Numbered from the stretch's first letter, positions 1-12,211 are shown. The stretch: 64,000 nt of DNA from Ceratotherium simum simum (GCF_000283155.1 NW_004454291.1:1459004-1523003), one strand, 5' to 3'. Notes: generated from the letters alone by a model not told the origin. Translations and numbers: made by a program.

Positions 1-221
1 GAGCTCTGCTCCAATCGTGGGGCTCGCTTTCCACACTTACGAGGCCAGTTTCTGCTTGGCTCTGGGAAGCAGGTGAGGACCCCTGGCAGGCTGGGAAGGA
101 CACTGTCCCCTGGGGGCTTTGAGGCTGGCTTGGTCTGAAGATGCTTGTGAGCGTCCCCCCATATCCCACACAGACACACATGTTTGCACACACACATGCA
201 CAGTGGGCCCCTGGCTAAGGC

Positions 222-380
222 TGCCCGATTTAGCAAATAAAAACACAAGACTTACAGTTACATTGGGATTCTAGATAAACAATATTTGAGACATACTTCT
301 TATACTAAAAAAATTATTCCATGTTTATCTGAAATTCAAATTTAACTGGGCATCCTGTGTCTTATCTGGCAATCCTACCC
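222..380. repeat. Second copy of the palindromic repeat, more diverged
   Basis: Carries the same right arm (TTTATCTGAAATTCAAATTT, AACTGGGCATCCTG) and a decayed left arm (TAGCAAATAAAAACAC, TCTAGATAAACAATATTTGA) around the core ACATACTTCTTATACTAAAA. Same family as the copy at 1,785-1,955. Confidence 0.65.
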
Positions 381-1784
381 CTAGCATGTGTGGGCAGCAC
401 ACTCCACCCCTTTGTCTTCCCAAACGTGGTGATCTGATGATTGAGGAAACTCAGTTACTTGAGTAAAATGTATATTTGCTGATGAGGTGGCAGCTTTGTG
501 TATCCTAGGAAGTACATCGTGACCTTATTCATAAGTTCTTCTAGAATGACCTCAAAGTGCCAGCCTGGAAATCTGAGGATTAAAGCAGGCAGCAGTTCTT
601 TCCTTGTAGCCCACCCCCAGAATCCCCTTAGGTGGAGACTGTCAGCTACTAGGAGACAGAGGGTCTGATCTCTCTTGAGATGATAGGAAAGAATACAAAC
701 AGCTGTCTCTACAATTCTATATAATAGTTTAATTTCACCCCACCTAGTCTATCTACAATGACTTAAAATATAGCTCAAGTATATGATTCATAAACATAAG
801 TTTCTAGATGAGTAAACCAATTTTGACTCCTATTGGTACACTTCTAATAATATCAGAACCAATACATTTTTGCATTATAATTATTTTTTCAATTTTTTAA
901 ACTGTAATACCTATCTTTTTTATTTCTGTCCATGAGCAATTATGTAATGTAAGTAATGTAAACCCCAGGATGCATCTTTTTTTTTTCTTTTTCGTTTTTC
1001 CTCACTATATGGCAAGTGTTCCTTGGAGAAATGGCTAATTTTATATATAGAAAAAGTATACGGTGAGCCTGGCACATCTTGTTGTGCCAGAAGGCTTTCA
1101 AAGTTTAACGAGGTTGCATTGCAATGACAGAGCGACCAGTCTCAAGCTGTCACTGGCCAGAGTTGTGACAATTTGAGCAACAAAAAGAGAATACTGCCTG
1201 AAGTTGATTGTCATATATTAAATCCAAAAAACCAGAGTCTACAATGATTAACGAAAATAGAAAAGTTAGTATTTCTAAAAGAGTGGCTCTGGGAACTCCT
1301 TCAGAATAAGAGGTAGTTCTGTTGAGTCTAGTTTACAATTTACAGTAATTGATGGATTTGTTTACAATATTGATGAAGAGAACAGAAATTAGTAATTTAA
1401 GTACATTGATGAGAAAGTATTTTCTGACTCAAAGGAAATAGTAAAAAGACAAGTTTTGATCTTGAGTCAGACAAAGCTGTGTAAAATATTCAAATACAAA
1501 TTTAAGTCTTTAAGAACTTGATGGTTTCCTTACTATGAAAGAATGGGAGATTCCATAAGGTCCCAAGGTCATTAAAGTTACATTTCTCAGGATGCCATCA
1601 AATCAAAGAACTAGAGTTAGAAGGATAAGGAAATCTACAGAGCGTCAGGCTTGTCACCTTGGGTGGGAGCTGCAGATCGCTATCAGCAGAAAGAAGATTT
1701 AGAACACATGTACAACTGGAATTTAGGGAAGTGGGCTAGCATCACTCCCCTTGACCTCGACAAGTACAGTCTCAGTGGAGATAG
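381..1784. other. No gene seen
   Basis: AT-rich, unique-looking sequence with no recognisable exon. A T-rich tract sits at about 978-1,000. No other feature is supported. Confidence 0.5.
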
Positions 1785-1955
1785 GGTTGCTGGATTACAT
1801 ACAGGACACCCTGTTAAATTGAATTTCAGATGAACAACGAATAATTTTTTAGTATACGTATGTCCCAAATATTGGGACAATTATTCGTTGTTCATCTGAA
1901 ATTCAGATTTCACTGGGCGTCCTGTATTCTTATTTGCTACGTCCGGCAACCCTAA
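1785..1955. repeat. Palindromic interspersed repeat (long imperfect inverted repeat)
   Basis: The left arm around 1,788-1,850 (GGACACCCTGTTAAATTGAA, then TTCAGATGAACAACGAATAA) is the reverse complement of the right arm around 1,880-1,955 (TTATTCGTTGTTCATCTGAA, then TTCAGATTTCACTGGGCGTCC). A short centre, including TATGTCCCAAATATTGGGAC, separates them. The arms are about 60-70 bp. This looks like a known ancient palindromic repeat, but I cannot name the family. Confidence 0.8.
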
Positions 1956-2499
1956 GTGAGGAAGGTGGGGACAGACCCAGACGGCCTGCGCTAGGGCCTG
2001 AGCGGGAAGGGAAGAAACACAGGAGGATGACGACGAACACTGAAGGCGTCACGTATTGCACCGCAGGCTAGAACCGTACGTGACCCACGGTGTGTCTCGC
2101 GGGGTCTGCAGACAGCGACGGCTGACTGGGAAACTAGGAAAGCTGTGAACAGGGGCAGACGCTGGCGCTGAACTGACAGTTCTGTCTGTGGGCAACAGGG
2201 AGACAAGAAGCTCCCTCGGAAAGCACAGCACGCAAACGCTAGCTGTCCAGCCTCAGACGGTGGGAGCGATCAGGCTGGCTCAAAGGACGGCAGTTCTCAG
2301 GTTTCGGGCGTGTCTGAGCCCATGCAGTGCCTCACAAAAGCCTGGCGGTCAGTCCTGCCCGCCTGATAATCCACAGCCGTTCTCTTCTCATGTATTTGAA
2401 ATGTCTCCTCCCGATCAGAACTCAATAACCTCATCCGGCAGTACTCGGGGACCTAAAGGCCAACACAGTTCACTCGGAGGTATTCTATCCCACGTAAGA

Positions 2500-3060
2500 C
2501 AAACGACGGCCCCCATCCCGCACGCGCTCCGCCGCCGCGACTGCTCCCGACCGCCGCGGGAAGCCGGCAGCCCGGGAGCGGGGCGTCCCGGAGCCCCGGG
2601 CCGGCCGGGGCCCCTCGCCGCTCGCTCGCTCGCTCCCTGCCGGCTCCCCCGCCCCGGCCCTTGACGGCCCGAGAGCGCCAGCGCGCGGAGCACGGAGGTG
2701 GCTAAACCTCCGAGGCCCTAGAGGGCCCAGAAGACACGAGCGCGGGGGTCTCCTCGGGCTGGGGTCTCGCAGGAAGCGGGCGGGGAGCCCGGGCGCCTGG
2801 GCTCGGGTCCCAGCGCCACGCCCGCGGTCGGGAGGTCGCTTTGTTCGGGACCCTGGGTGCCCCGGGGCGGGTAGAGGAGGCCGTGCTGCTCCGTGGGGCT
2901 CCGGAGAGACGCCCTGGGCGGGGCTGACCGGGCGGGCCGGTTCTGGCGACCCCCGCCGGCCCCGGTAACCCCGGTGGCTGCCGCGGGCACCGCTGTGTGC
3001 TCGCTCTGACTGCAAAGCGGCCCTTGGGTTTTGTTATGGGCTTCTGCTGGCCAGGGCCGC
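2500..3060. promoter_or_regulatory. CpG island without an assignable gene
   Basis: Dense CpG and GC-rich block, including CGCTCGCTCGCTCGCTCC near 2,620. It could be the promoter and non-coding first exon of a plus-strand gene, possibly the decayed KRAB-ZNF locus at 17.9 kb, or of a gene lying left of the window on the minus strand. No protein homology was recognised. Open frames on both strands (up to 176 codons) reflect lack of stops in GC-rich DNA. Confidence 0.6.
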
Positions 3061-3482
3061 CGTCCCGTCCCGAGAGAGAAGAGGTCGGGCGAGGAGGACC
3101 TGCATTTATATTACAGAGGTTGAGCCCCGTGGTGGGTGGAGCCACTTAATCCTCAAGATTCTGAAAGAGCGTAATGTACGCTGGCCCTAAAGCCCAAGTC
3201 TGGCCGAACTGGGACTGAATCTCAAGCCTTCTGAGGACTCCTGCCTGCTCGAGTGCTGTTGATGGTTACAAAAATTGGCCCCTAATACAGTATTGGTCTG
3301 CCTATTTAAAATCTATATCTTAATTATTCCGATAAGCTAACTTGATGCATGCTGTTTTTAAAAATTTGACTAGTAGAGAAATGTTACAAAATAAATGCCC
3401 TTCATAAGCTCACATTTCATATTTGATAGAAAGTGATTTTCTTAACGACTTTTCCAAGCGTATAACGTATGTCTATACACAA

Positions 3483-3512
3483 ATATATATATATATATAT
3501 ATTTTTTTTTTA
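3483..3512. repeat. (TA)n and T tract
   Basis: TATATATATATATATATATA followed by a run of T, adjoining the antisense ERE at 3,537. It is probably the SINE tail/insertion region. Confidence 0.7.
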
Positions 3513-3536
3513 ACAAAAATGGGATTATGCTATATA

Positions 3537-3779
3537 TGCTGAGGAAGATTATCGGTAAGCTAGCATCTGTTGCCAGTCTTCCTCTGAGGAAGATTGGCCA
3601 TGTGCCAACATCGGTCCCCATCTTCCTCTATTTTATATGTGGGACGCCTACCACAGCTTGGCTTGATGAGTGGCGCATAAGTCCGTGCCTGGATACGAAC
3701 CCGTGCCTGGATACGAACCCGTGCCTGGGCTGCCGAAGCAGAGCACATGGACTTAACCACTATGGCACCGGGCTGCCCC
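3537..3779 (-). mobile_element. ERE SINE, antisense, with an internal 18-bp tandem duplication
   Basis: Antisense ERE with the TGAGGAAGATT modules and an ending CCGGGCTGCCCC. The internal unit CGTGCCTGGATACGAACC occurs at 3,684-3,701 and 3,702-3,719, with a partial third copy. Confidence 0.85.
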
Positions 3780-3789
3780 TTATTTATCT

Positions 3790-3978
3790 TTTTTTTGCTG
3801 AGGAAAATTAGCTGTGAGCTAACATCTGTGCCAGTCTTCCTCTATTTCATATATGGGTTGCCACCATATCCCACATGGCTGATGAGTGGTGTATGTCCGA
3901 CCCTGGGATCAGAACCCACAAACCCGGGCCTCCAAAGTGGAGCACTGAACCCAACCAGTACACCATGAGGCTGGCCCC
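3790..3978 (-). mobile_element. ERE SINE, antisense, diverged
   Basis: TGAGGAAAATTAGC module, the CATATATGGGTTGCC middle and a GAGGCTGGCCCC end. More diverged than most copies in the window, so probably an older subfamily. Confidence 0.85.
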
Positions 3979-4029
3979 CGCCTTTTGTTACAAAATAAAA
4001 TTTCTCCGAGTTTAGGAACCCTGTCCCTG

Positions 4030-4740
4030 TATACCCTTGAACCTTGTTCCTCTTGAACCTGTTTCTGTCTCCAGTGCTAACCATTATGAATTCTGTGTTT
4101 CTCATTTCCATGTATCATTTCGCACTTTTGCTAGATGTATGTTTACACACAATATACATCATTTTGTTTTGAAGATTTTTAAATTTGCAATAAATGATAT
4201 CATATCACACTTACTCCATAGCTTGCTTTTTTCGGTTAATATTCAGATTTTTTAACCATGCTGAGAGATAAGCTCTAGTTTGTTTGATTTAACTGCAAGA
4301 TAATAGTCCATTATGTGACTATTCTTTTATTGATGGACATTTAGGATGTTTCCCCCTTTTTTTCTATCACAAACAGTGCTGCAGCGAATATGATGGTATG
4401 TCTCTGTGTGTACCCTGAGTTTCTCTGATCCCTAGGAGTACACTCGCTGGCACAGCATGTGAGCGGCATCTTCAGCCTTGTTAGATGATGCCAAATTGTT
4501 CTCCAGAGTAGGAGTCCCAGGTTACCCCTTAAATCACTTGGTATTGCCTGACAACAATTTTTGCTTCAGATGGTTGTAAAATGGAATACCATTGTTTTGT
4601 ATTTTCCTACTTATTCTTGAGATTGAGCATCTTTTGACATGTTTTTCAGTCATTCAGAGTTCTTTTAATTGCCTATCTATCTGTTTGCCTGTTTTACCAC
4701 TAGGTTTCTCTTATTGATATACAGAAATTCTTTATTCTGG
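4030..4740 (-). repeat. Old L1-type LINE fragment, antisense
   Basis: Segments such as TTTTATTGATGGACATTTAGG, CAAACAGTGCTGCAGCGAA and CCAAATTGTTCTCCAGAG are the antisense of mammalian L1 3'-end sequence. Heavily decayed. Confidence 0.6.
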
Positions 4741-5099
4741 AAAAAGTCACTTAAAAATATAAAAACAAAGTAATATTCTAAGTATCTTACTGAGGAGGTT
4801 GTAAAAGATTCTGTAAAGAGAAAAAGAATCTAATTTAATTTTCTTTCTTACATCAGGGCCAATGCTTAACATTTGAGGGGGGTTTATAAACAAAATATAA
4901 ATTCTGACCAATGCCTAGGACTTAAAAAATAAGTCATTCATATTTCTATGCTTCCAAGTGAAGAGTGGGCAACAAATAATTTGTTGAGGATTCCTCTTGT
5001 TTCACTGCAAGACTCTCCTTAAAAACTAGGCTGAAACCCCAGTGAATAAATGTCACAAAGTGCCCACTTTACATATATTCAGATGGAAAAAATTCCTAT

Positions 5100-5345
5100 T
5101 TTAATAACAGTGATGATAATGACAATTGACATCTTTTGGGCTCTTATAGGGTGCCAGGCTCTGTGCTAAACACTTTATGTACATGATTTAATTTATTCCT
5201 TAACTACAGTGTTCTTATTATTATCTATGTTTTATCAATGAAGAAACAGTCACGGCAAGGGTAGTTGTCTCGCTGACAGTCTCCCAGCTAATGAGTGGCT
5301 CCTAGGTAATATGACTTTAGGTCCGCCTCTAACCATAGTATATGA
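5100..5345 (+). repeat. MIR SINE
   Basis: Contains GTGCCAGGCTCTGTGCTAAA, then CACTTTATGTACATGATTTA and CTCCCAGCTAATGAGTGG, the recognisable MIR core and 3' part. Confidence 0.75.
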
Positions 5346-5829
5346 TTAGGATCAATATTCTTGTAAATATGATAATCTCATGAATTGGATATTAATTGGA
5401 ATTTCAAGATAGAAGATCTTTGACAATTCTGTAACCCAATCCCCTTATTTTATGGGTGACAAAACGAAGAACCAAATGGGAATTACTCAAGTCTAAGGAG
5501 AAGCTAAGTTGGGCCTCAACTTCCAGGCTGGATGTATTTTCACAATTCAGTGCGATTCTGGAAGCCAGTCCTTTGTCAGAGTTGTGTGGGTGGCAAACAT
5601 CTCCCAGTATTTGCCTTTGATTCTCACTTTAACCCCTTGAACACACCGAATATCACGCTCTTTCCTTCTGAAGGACTGCCGTGACCCCTCCCTTCGGCCT
5701 GTATTTTACCTTGTTTACTGTGGCCTCCCTTGTTTTCAGGCGATGCGTTCGTAATACAGAGGGTAAAGGCAGCTATTAAATGTAAGAGGTTAAACTCAGA
5801 CATTAAATTTCATCAGTATTTTCCTTTTC

Positions 5830-6077
5830 TTTTCTTTTTTTTTGGGGGGGGGGAAGATTAGCCCTGAGCTAACATCCCTTGCCAATCCTCCTCTTTTTGC
5901 TGAGGAAGATTGGCCCTGGGCTAACATCCGTGCCCATCTTCCTCTGCTTTGTATGGAATGCCGCCACAGCACGGCTTGATGAGCGGTGCATAGGTCTGTG
6001 CCTGGGATCAGAACCTGCCAACCCCAGGCCGATGAAGCGGAGCTCGCACTTAACCGCTATGCCACCAGGTTGGCCCC
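5830..6077 (-). mobile_element. ERE SINE, antisense, 15-bp perfect TSD
   Basis: Full-length antisense ERE. The target-site duplication AGTATTTTCCTTTTC is identical at 5,815-5,829 and 6,078-6,092. A G tract follows the poly-T. Confidence 0.95.
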
Positions 6078-6699
6078 AGTATTTTCCTTTTCAGTGTGCC
6101 CTTTTTTGTATTTTTGGAATACTTCCCACCCCAAAGTTACTTAAGTTATTTTCCTATATTTTTTCTAAATTTTTTAAACTTTCACCATTTCACATTTGTG
6201 AATTTTAGGATCAGCTTGTCAAGTTACACCCCCAAAAAAGAAAAACAACGAAGTTTTGAACTTTTAATGCATAACAAGCAGCATGACTGCATCTTCGGGT
6301 GTTTGCTGACAGCTTTTAAGCCAACCCCTCTCTTCCCCAGGGCCCCACATCTGAGCAAGCTGGTAAGAAAGCCCGGTGGTCTCCGGTGTCAGCAGCAGAT
6401 TCAAACCAGGCGGGCTCGTGGGAGTGCAGGAACTCTTGCCCCAGCCCCCAACGAACAAGTAGAATCCCAGACCAGTCTCCTTTCCCCGCGCGCTCAAGTC
6501 TTTTCAGACCCGCTGGTGAGGTCTGCCTTCCTCTCCCCAGAGACCCCAGTTATGTAAGTGATAAACTGTTTCACACCCGTTGGTGTGTGTGCGGAGTCCA
6601 AATTTTGTATATGAGGGGATGGGGCAGGGGTCCATCTATGTCTGCGGGTGTCCGTAACATTTACAGTGAATTCATAGAGGAAATCTAGGGAGAATATCT

Positions 6700-7600
6700 C
6701 TGCCATATTGTGTCCTTCCATTCCTTAATATGGTTTATTTCTCCATTTATTCAGGTCTTGGTTTGTCCTTCAATAGTATTTTATGATTCTTCATACTGGT
6801 GTATCTCCACACAAGGTCCTAGTTACCTTGCAGTGTTTATCGTGAATGAGATCTTTGTAGTCCTATTAAATCTTAGTTGGCTGTTGTTATAGAAAGGAAT
6901 GTCATTGATTTGTATGTTGATTTTATATCCAGCAACTTGCTGGACTTTTATTATTTCTAATAATTTTCTTAAGATTTTCATGTAGATAATACATATTGTC
7001 TTTTAACCAGGTGGTTTTATCTTTTCTTTTCCAATTCTTGTGCCTTATTTCTTTTTCTTGTTGATAAGTTAGGAACTGTGGTATATCGTCAAATTGTTAG
7101 ATAAACAGAAATCATCTCAGCAGGCATCCTTGTCTTGTTCATGACTTTAACGGGACTGCTTCCAAAGTCTCACAGGTTAAGTGTGATGTGTGCTTTCTGT
7201 TTTGATAGATACACTTTATCAGGATTTTTGAGAATTTTTCTCATGTTTCAAGTTGTCTATTGCTTTTCTGCATCTATTGAAATGGTCATATGACTTTTCT
7301 CATTTAATCTGTGAATATAGTAGATTACATTTATAGATTTTTTTAATGTTTTAATGATCCTTACATTCCAGTGACAAAATTTTATGATATTTTATTATAC
7401 TGATAAAGTTGTAATATTGATATTTAGGATTTTAGCATTCATGTTCATAAGTGAGAATGGTTTGTTTCTTATCTAGTTAAACCATCCTTAAAAATTAAAT
7501 TGAGTAGCTTTCCCTTCTTTGGATAGTAATGGGGATTATCTGTTCTGAAGGTTTGGTAAAACATTTTTGTAAAACCATCTAGTTCTGCTGTCTTGTGAGT
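6700..7600 (-). repeat. Decayed L1 ORF2 region, antisense
   Basis: Antisense L1 signatures such as TTTATATCCAGCAACTTGCT, GTCTATTGCTTTTCTGCATC and TGGTCATATGACTTTTCTC, all carrying stops. No intact reverse transcriptase frame. Confidence 0.75.
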
Positions 7601-7629
7601 GGGCAGGAGACTTTTGATTACAAATATAA

Positions 7630-7870
7630 TTTATTTTCATTCATCTATTCCACAAATACTTATGGACTATTCACTGTGTACCAGGTCCTATTCTTGGTGT
7701 TGGGTATATAACGCGAACAAACATGACAATCCCTGCCTTCATGAGGGTACACTGGAGAGAGAGGAGGCCGACAATAAACAAGGGAAATTAGTAAACTAGC
7801 TACTATGTATATGGTGAGAGGTACTATGGAGAGAGACGAAAGGGAAAGAGAATAGGGTGGCTGGTGGTAG
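7630..7870 (+). repeat. Ancient repeat-like segment, family not named
   Basis: Pattern CAAATACTTATGGACTATTC, CTGTGTACCAGGTCCTATTC, then CAATCCCTGCCTTCATGAGG. It resembles a widespread old mammalian interspersed repeat, but I cannot assign the family. Confidence 0.45.
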
Positions 7871-7879
7871 AAATAAATC

Positions 7880-8500
7880 CCGATATATCAGTAATCACTC
7901 TAACTGTACAACAGAATTGTATAACTGAGGTATGACGATCTACTAGAAATCTCAAGTGAATTTTGAGACAGACCATAACATGTAAATTTCAAAGATTTCA
8001 AGTTCACCTATATATTGTTTACAAAAGACACACTAACACTATTATCCAGTATGCTTGAAAGTAAAGGGATACAAAAAATATATATACAGGATAATTACTA
8101 ACCAAAAGAAAGCTGGTGCAGCTATATTAACATCTGGCAAAACTAACCATATGATAACAAGCAACATCAAAGATAAAGAGGGGTATGTCATGATTTTGAG
8201 AGAATTGACCCTTAAAATATAACCTAGGAAAAGATAACAGTTTTGAAGCTGTATGTATCTAATAGTAGAGCCTCAAAAGACAAGCCAAAAAAATTGATCC
8301 AACTAAGGAGAAATGGACAAATTCACAATCGTAGTGGGATATTTTATACTTTTCTCAGCAGTTGATAAACATTAGGAATAATATAGATGAGTTTTACGAC
8401 ACAGTTTAACAAGCTTAATCTAATGGACCTATAAAGAACCCAGCAATGAGACAAATATACATTTTTCAAGCATGCGTGGGATGGACTTAAGAGTTGATAT
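7880..8500 (+). repeat. Decayed L1 ORF2 segment, sense (left part)
   Basis: L1 ORF2-like stretches (AGCTGGTGCAGCTATATTAA, GATAAAGAGGGGTATGTCA), interrupted by the LTR at 8,501. It continues after 9,002 with TGACCACAATGCAATACAA. Confidence 0.7.
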
Positions 8501-9002
8501 TGTGGGAGATCAAAATTTGGCCACCCTGAAATATATCTCTTTACCTTGATTGTTTTCTCTGAAGGACATTTGACCTCCCCCACTAACTGCCTAAAGAATT
8601 TGACATGGTGGCTCCTTCCTGGAACAGATCTTCTATCATGATGGCTATAAAGATAATGTAGGATAGAGGTTACAATAGCAAAGGCACCAAGCCTCTTTTA
8701 TCAAAAAACTCTGTCTCTCCCTGACCACATTATCTATAGATGACCCCAAAAAGAATTGTTCTCCTGCCCTCTGAAGTCCCAGGCCACTACCCACCCCCAA
8801 CACGCTCCTCGCCTTTAGCTGCAATACTTAAGCAAGCAGCTTAGACAGAGGGACGAGTTGCTCATTTCTGAGTTTCTCCCATGTATACATGTTATAAAAC
8901 TTGGTATTATTTTCTCCTGCTAACCTGTCTTGTTGATTATTTGGCCAGCCAGAAGAACCTTAAGGGAAAGGGCAGAGGGAGATTCTCCCTCTTCCCCCGA
9001 CA
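8501..9002 (+). mobile_element. Solo ERV LTR (family A), 4-bp TSD
   Basis: A 502-bp element with ends TGTGGGAGATC and TTCCCCCGACA. The target duplication ATAT lies at 8,497-8,500 and 9,003-9,006. It contains TCTCCCATGTATACATGTTA shared with the LTRs at 11,669 and 38,053. It sits inside the older L1. No internal retroviral genes adjoin it. Confidence 0.8.
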
Positions 9003-9750
9003 ATATCTTACAGGTTACTTCCCTGACCACAATGCAATACAATTTGATATAAAAAAAATTTTTAATTACTCTACTCCCACATGAAACCTGAAGTGTGGAA
9101 TTTTAAAAGGACATCTCCAAATGCTTTATGGACTAAAAGAAAATCATAATGGACACTCAGAATTATTTAGAACTGAATGACAATGAAAATCATGCATATT
9201 AAAACTTGTGATATATAGCCAAAACAGTACTTATAGCAAATTTTATACCTTGAATACATACCTCTTATTAGAAAAGAAGACTGAAAATTAGTGAGCTGAA
9301 CTTCCAGTTAGGAAAATTGGAAAAAACGGTAGCAGAGTAAAGCCACATCAATGGAGACAGAAGGAACAATAAAGATAAGAAAGTTATGCTACAGTTATCC
9401 TATAGAAAATGGGTTTTCTATGACCAAAAGGAAAAGGAGAGAGGCTCAAGAAACCCAAGAGCTGGTTCTCTGAAAAGACTAAAAAAATAGACAAATCTGA
9501 CAATGTATATCAAGAAGAGAAGGGACGAAGAAACAATGGACACCCAGATATAGAACCTAAACTCATCAGCCCCACATGGTTTTACGAGGTAGCTCCACTA
9601 AACATCTCAGCAATAATAGGTAAGACCAACAACAGCTCCTGGACTCATAAAAAGGACAATAAAAAACGGAAAATTATGGGCCAATCTCACTTAAAACCAT
9701 AGACCTGGAAAAGTCCTAAATAAAGTATTTGCAAATCAAAGCCAGCAAGA

Positions 9751-9804
<54 letters not shown>

Positions 9805-10195
9805 ATTTTTAAACTCATGATAAAAACGCTTAGCAAATTAAGATTAGAAATGAATTCCTTAATTAGGTAAAAAGGATCTATTAAACACTTAAATATAGTC
9901 ATGGTAAAACATCAGAATCCCCCCATTTAAAGGGGGAATAGGAGGATGCCCACTAGGATGGCTTCTATTCAACACTGTACTGGTGGTCCTAACAGACACA
10001 AGAAAGAAAAAGAAACAAAAAGTTAAGAGATTTGAAAGGGAGAAATGAATTGCCATTATTTGCAGTTATCTACATAAATATGATGTCTACACAGAAAATC
10101 CAAAAGATAAATTAGTAGAGTGAAGAAGAGGGTTCCATAAGGTTGCCTTATAGAAGATCAATAAACAAAACCCAGTAGCCTTCTGCTAATGAGGT
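9003..10195 (+). repeat. Decayed L1 ORF2 segment, sense (right part)
   Basis: Continues the L1 split by the LTR, with AAAACCATAGACCTGGAAAA and AACAAAACCCAGTAGCCTTC type stretches. All frames are broken. It contains the (GT)n tract at 9,752-9,800. Confidence 0.75.
9752..9800. repeat. (GT)n microsatellite
   Basis: About 24 GT units, nearly pure with one interruption (GTCTG) at the left end. Likely length-polymorphic. Confidence 0.95.
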
Positions 10196-10261
10196 AAGCA
10201 GAGAAGGCTGGAACAAATGGAAAGGCAGAATGTTTCAGTTCAGCGTGCATTCAACTACAAG

Positions 10262-11166
10262 TGTTACCGCACCAGGTTGGTTTTTGCCTGCTGCCCAGAA
10301 AGCCAATCACTGAGACAACGAGATTGCAAAGAGAGAGAGGTTATTAATCACAGGCAGTCAAGTGAGGAAACGGGAGAATGAATCTCAAATCCGGTTCCCC
10401 AAAAATAGGGCCTCAGGGGTATTTATGGGGAAGGGGGCAAGGGGGTCTGAAATGATTGGAGGTGAGGAGAGATGAGGTAATTGATGATCTGCGCAAGCGT
10501 AGTCAGGCTTCATGCCTCTTCGTAGGAGGCATCTTCACAGAATGGCAGCGTTAGCATGCCCTGAGGTTGGAATTCCAACCTCTTGACATCAAAATGTCGC
10601 TTATCAGACACATGTCTGCGTGGGCCCAGTTGATGGGTTGGTGGTCTCAATCCAGCCTGAAGTGGACAAGGGGTTCAGTTCCTGGAAAAAATAGCTCAAA
10701 CACCCATTACAGTGGTGACCCCAGCTTCAAGATGTTACCTATAGGAACCTAGTGGGAGTCAGATAGCATATTGCCTAAACAGCACAATGGGTAAGTTTAT
10801 CATGCAGATTTAAGTCCTTGCCTTCCATTCTGATAAGTTTCTAGGTAAGGCCATCCCCCTCTTCTTCCTGGTACAGGGAAGAAGATACCTTTACAAATAG
10901 AGATTTTCTTTACAAATGTAGATGTCTCTTATAAAGGGCAACCAAAACTAAGAATGGGCTTAGCACAGACCCACCCAGATACCTGGAGATGTCTATGGTA
11001 ATGGCCCTTCTGGGGGCAGGCCTCCCATCCCAAACTCCTTTGGTTAGTTAGCGGTGGTGGGGGCCAAAGTGTCATTCAGGCAGAGACATATTTTGAGGTG
11101 GCCAATTCCGATCCCCCGTAGTTGCTAGCTGCTTAATCATCAATGGGTAACTGTTTGCCAGTTTCA
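10262..11166 (-). mobile_element. Solo ERV LTR, antisense, probable 4-bp TSD
   Basis: Plus-strand ends TGTTACCGC and CAGTTTCA, with CAAG at 10,258-10,261 and 11,167-11,170. In antisense the element carries a TATA-like ATAAATA (plus TATTTAT near 10,420), AATAACCTCTCTC and the terminal CGGTAACA typical of class I LTRs. The right end rests on the TSD match. Confidence 0.6.
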
Positions 11167-11299
11167 CAAGGAACAGAAATTCTCACTGTGGTTTATTGGC
11201 CTCCCCAAACCTGAAGTCCTGGGATAGGTAGTCCAGAGCTGACCCAGGTGTCTGGCAATGCCATAAGGGGCCCAGACTTCTTTTCTGTTCCACCATCCT

Positions 11300-11560
11300 T
11301 GGCACGTTGGCGTTCATTCTCATTTTTTGTCACCTCATGGTCCTAAGATGGCTGCTGCACCTCTAGACAGCAAGTCTACATTCCAAGCAGGAAGGAGAAA
11401 GGAGCAGAAAGAGTGCATCAGCTGACTTTGTCCCTTTTTATCAGGCAAACAAAGAAAACAAAGGCTTTCCTGAAGCTCCATCCTAGGCTGCTGCTCCCAT
11501 TTTATTGGCTAAAATTCAGTCACGTGACTACTCCCTGATAGATCTCTAGATAAGGAAAAT
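11300..11560. repeat. Repeat-like segment, unassigned
   Basis: GAGTGCATCAGCTGACTTTG, then CCTTTTTATCAGGCAAACAA and ATTGGCTAAAATTCAGTCAC. It has the look of an old dispersed repeat, but I cannot name the family. Confidence 0.35.
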
Positions 11561-11668
11561 TAGATTACCCATTTTTCTATTAGCTTTTTATCTTTTTTTT
11601 TTTATTGGTTTCTAGGAACTTGTAGAAATCAGAAGTTTATATTAATCCTTTATATTTTGTATGTGCTA

Positions 11669-12207
11669 TGAAGGGTAGCAGAATATGCCACTCCAAAATA
11701 TAAATTTGCCTCTTTGGCATAAGAATTATTTTGAACTGATTATTTTTGAGAAAAAGGAGACACAGGAGAAGCTCTAAAAACAGAGTAGAATTTACCCTTT
11801 TGCGATGGAAATTTACATTTGTAAGGGAAATCTCCATTTGTAGAGATGTCTCCCTCTCTACCAGGAAGAGAAAGTTGCCTCTAAATCTCCAGAAACTCGT
11901 TTATCCAGGGGGGAGACGCAGACTGAAATCTACACGACAAACCTTCCCCCTGTTTACCTGCTTTTCCTGCTGAAAAGCAGGTGACCTCCCCTAACATCAT
12001 TCATCTTTAGCTGAAGATGGTATTTAAGGTGCTTAAAACTCTGGGAGTTTAGCTCAGTTTTCCTAGGTCTCTCCCATGTATACACAAGGTATACATGTAT
12101 TAAACTTCTGTTTATTTTTCTCTTGTTAATCTGTCTTTTATTACAGGGGGGTCACAGCCACAGAATCTAGAAGAGTAGAGGGAAAATTACTTTTCCTCCT
12201 CTCTACA
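11669..12207 (+). mobile_element. Solo ERV LTR (family A), 4-bp TSD
   Basis: A 539-bp element beginning TGAAGGGTAGC and ending CTCTCTACA, with GCTA at 11,665-11,668 and 12,208-12,211. It shares ATTTACATTTGTAAGGGAAA and CTCCCATGTATACA with the LTR at 38,053. Inserted in antisense L1. Confidence 0.8.
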
Positions 12208-12211
12208 GCTA

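Noticed and set aside
2485..3015. Long minus-strand open frame (176 codons) in GC-rich DNA
   Set aside because: CpG island composition suppresses stop codons. The Pro/Arg/Gly-rich translation has no domain, and overlapping frames on both strands are equally long.
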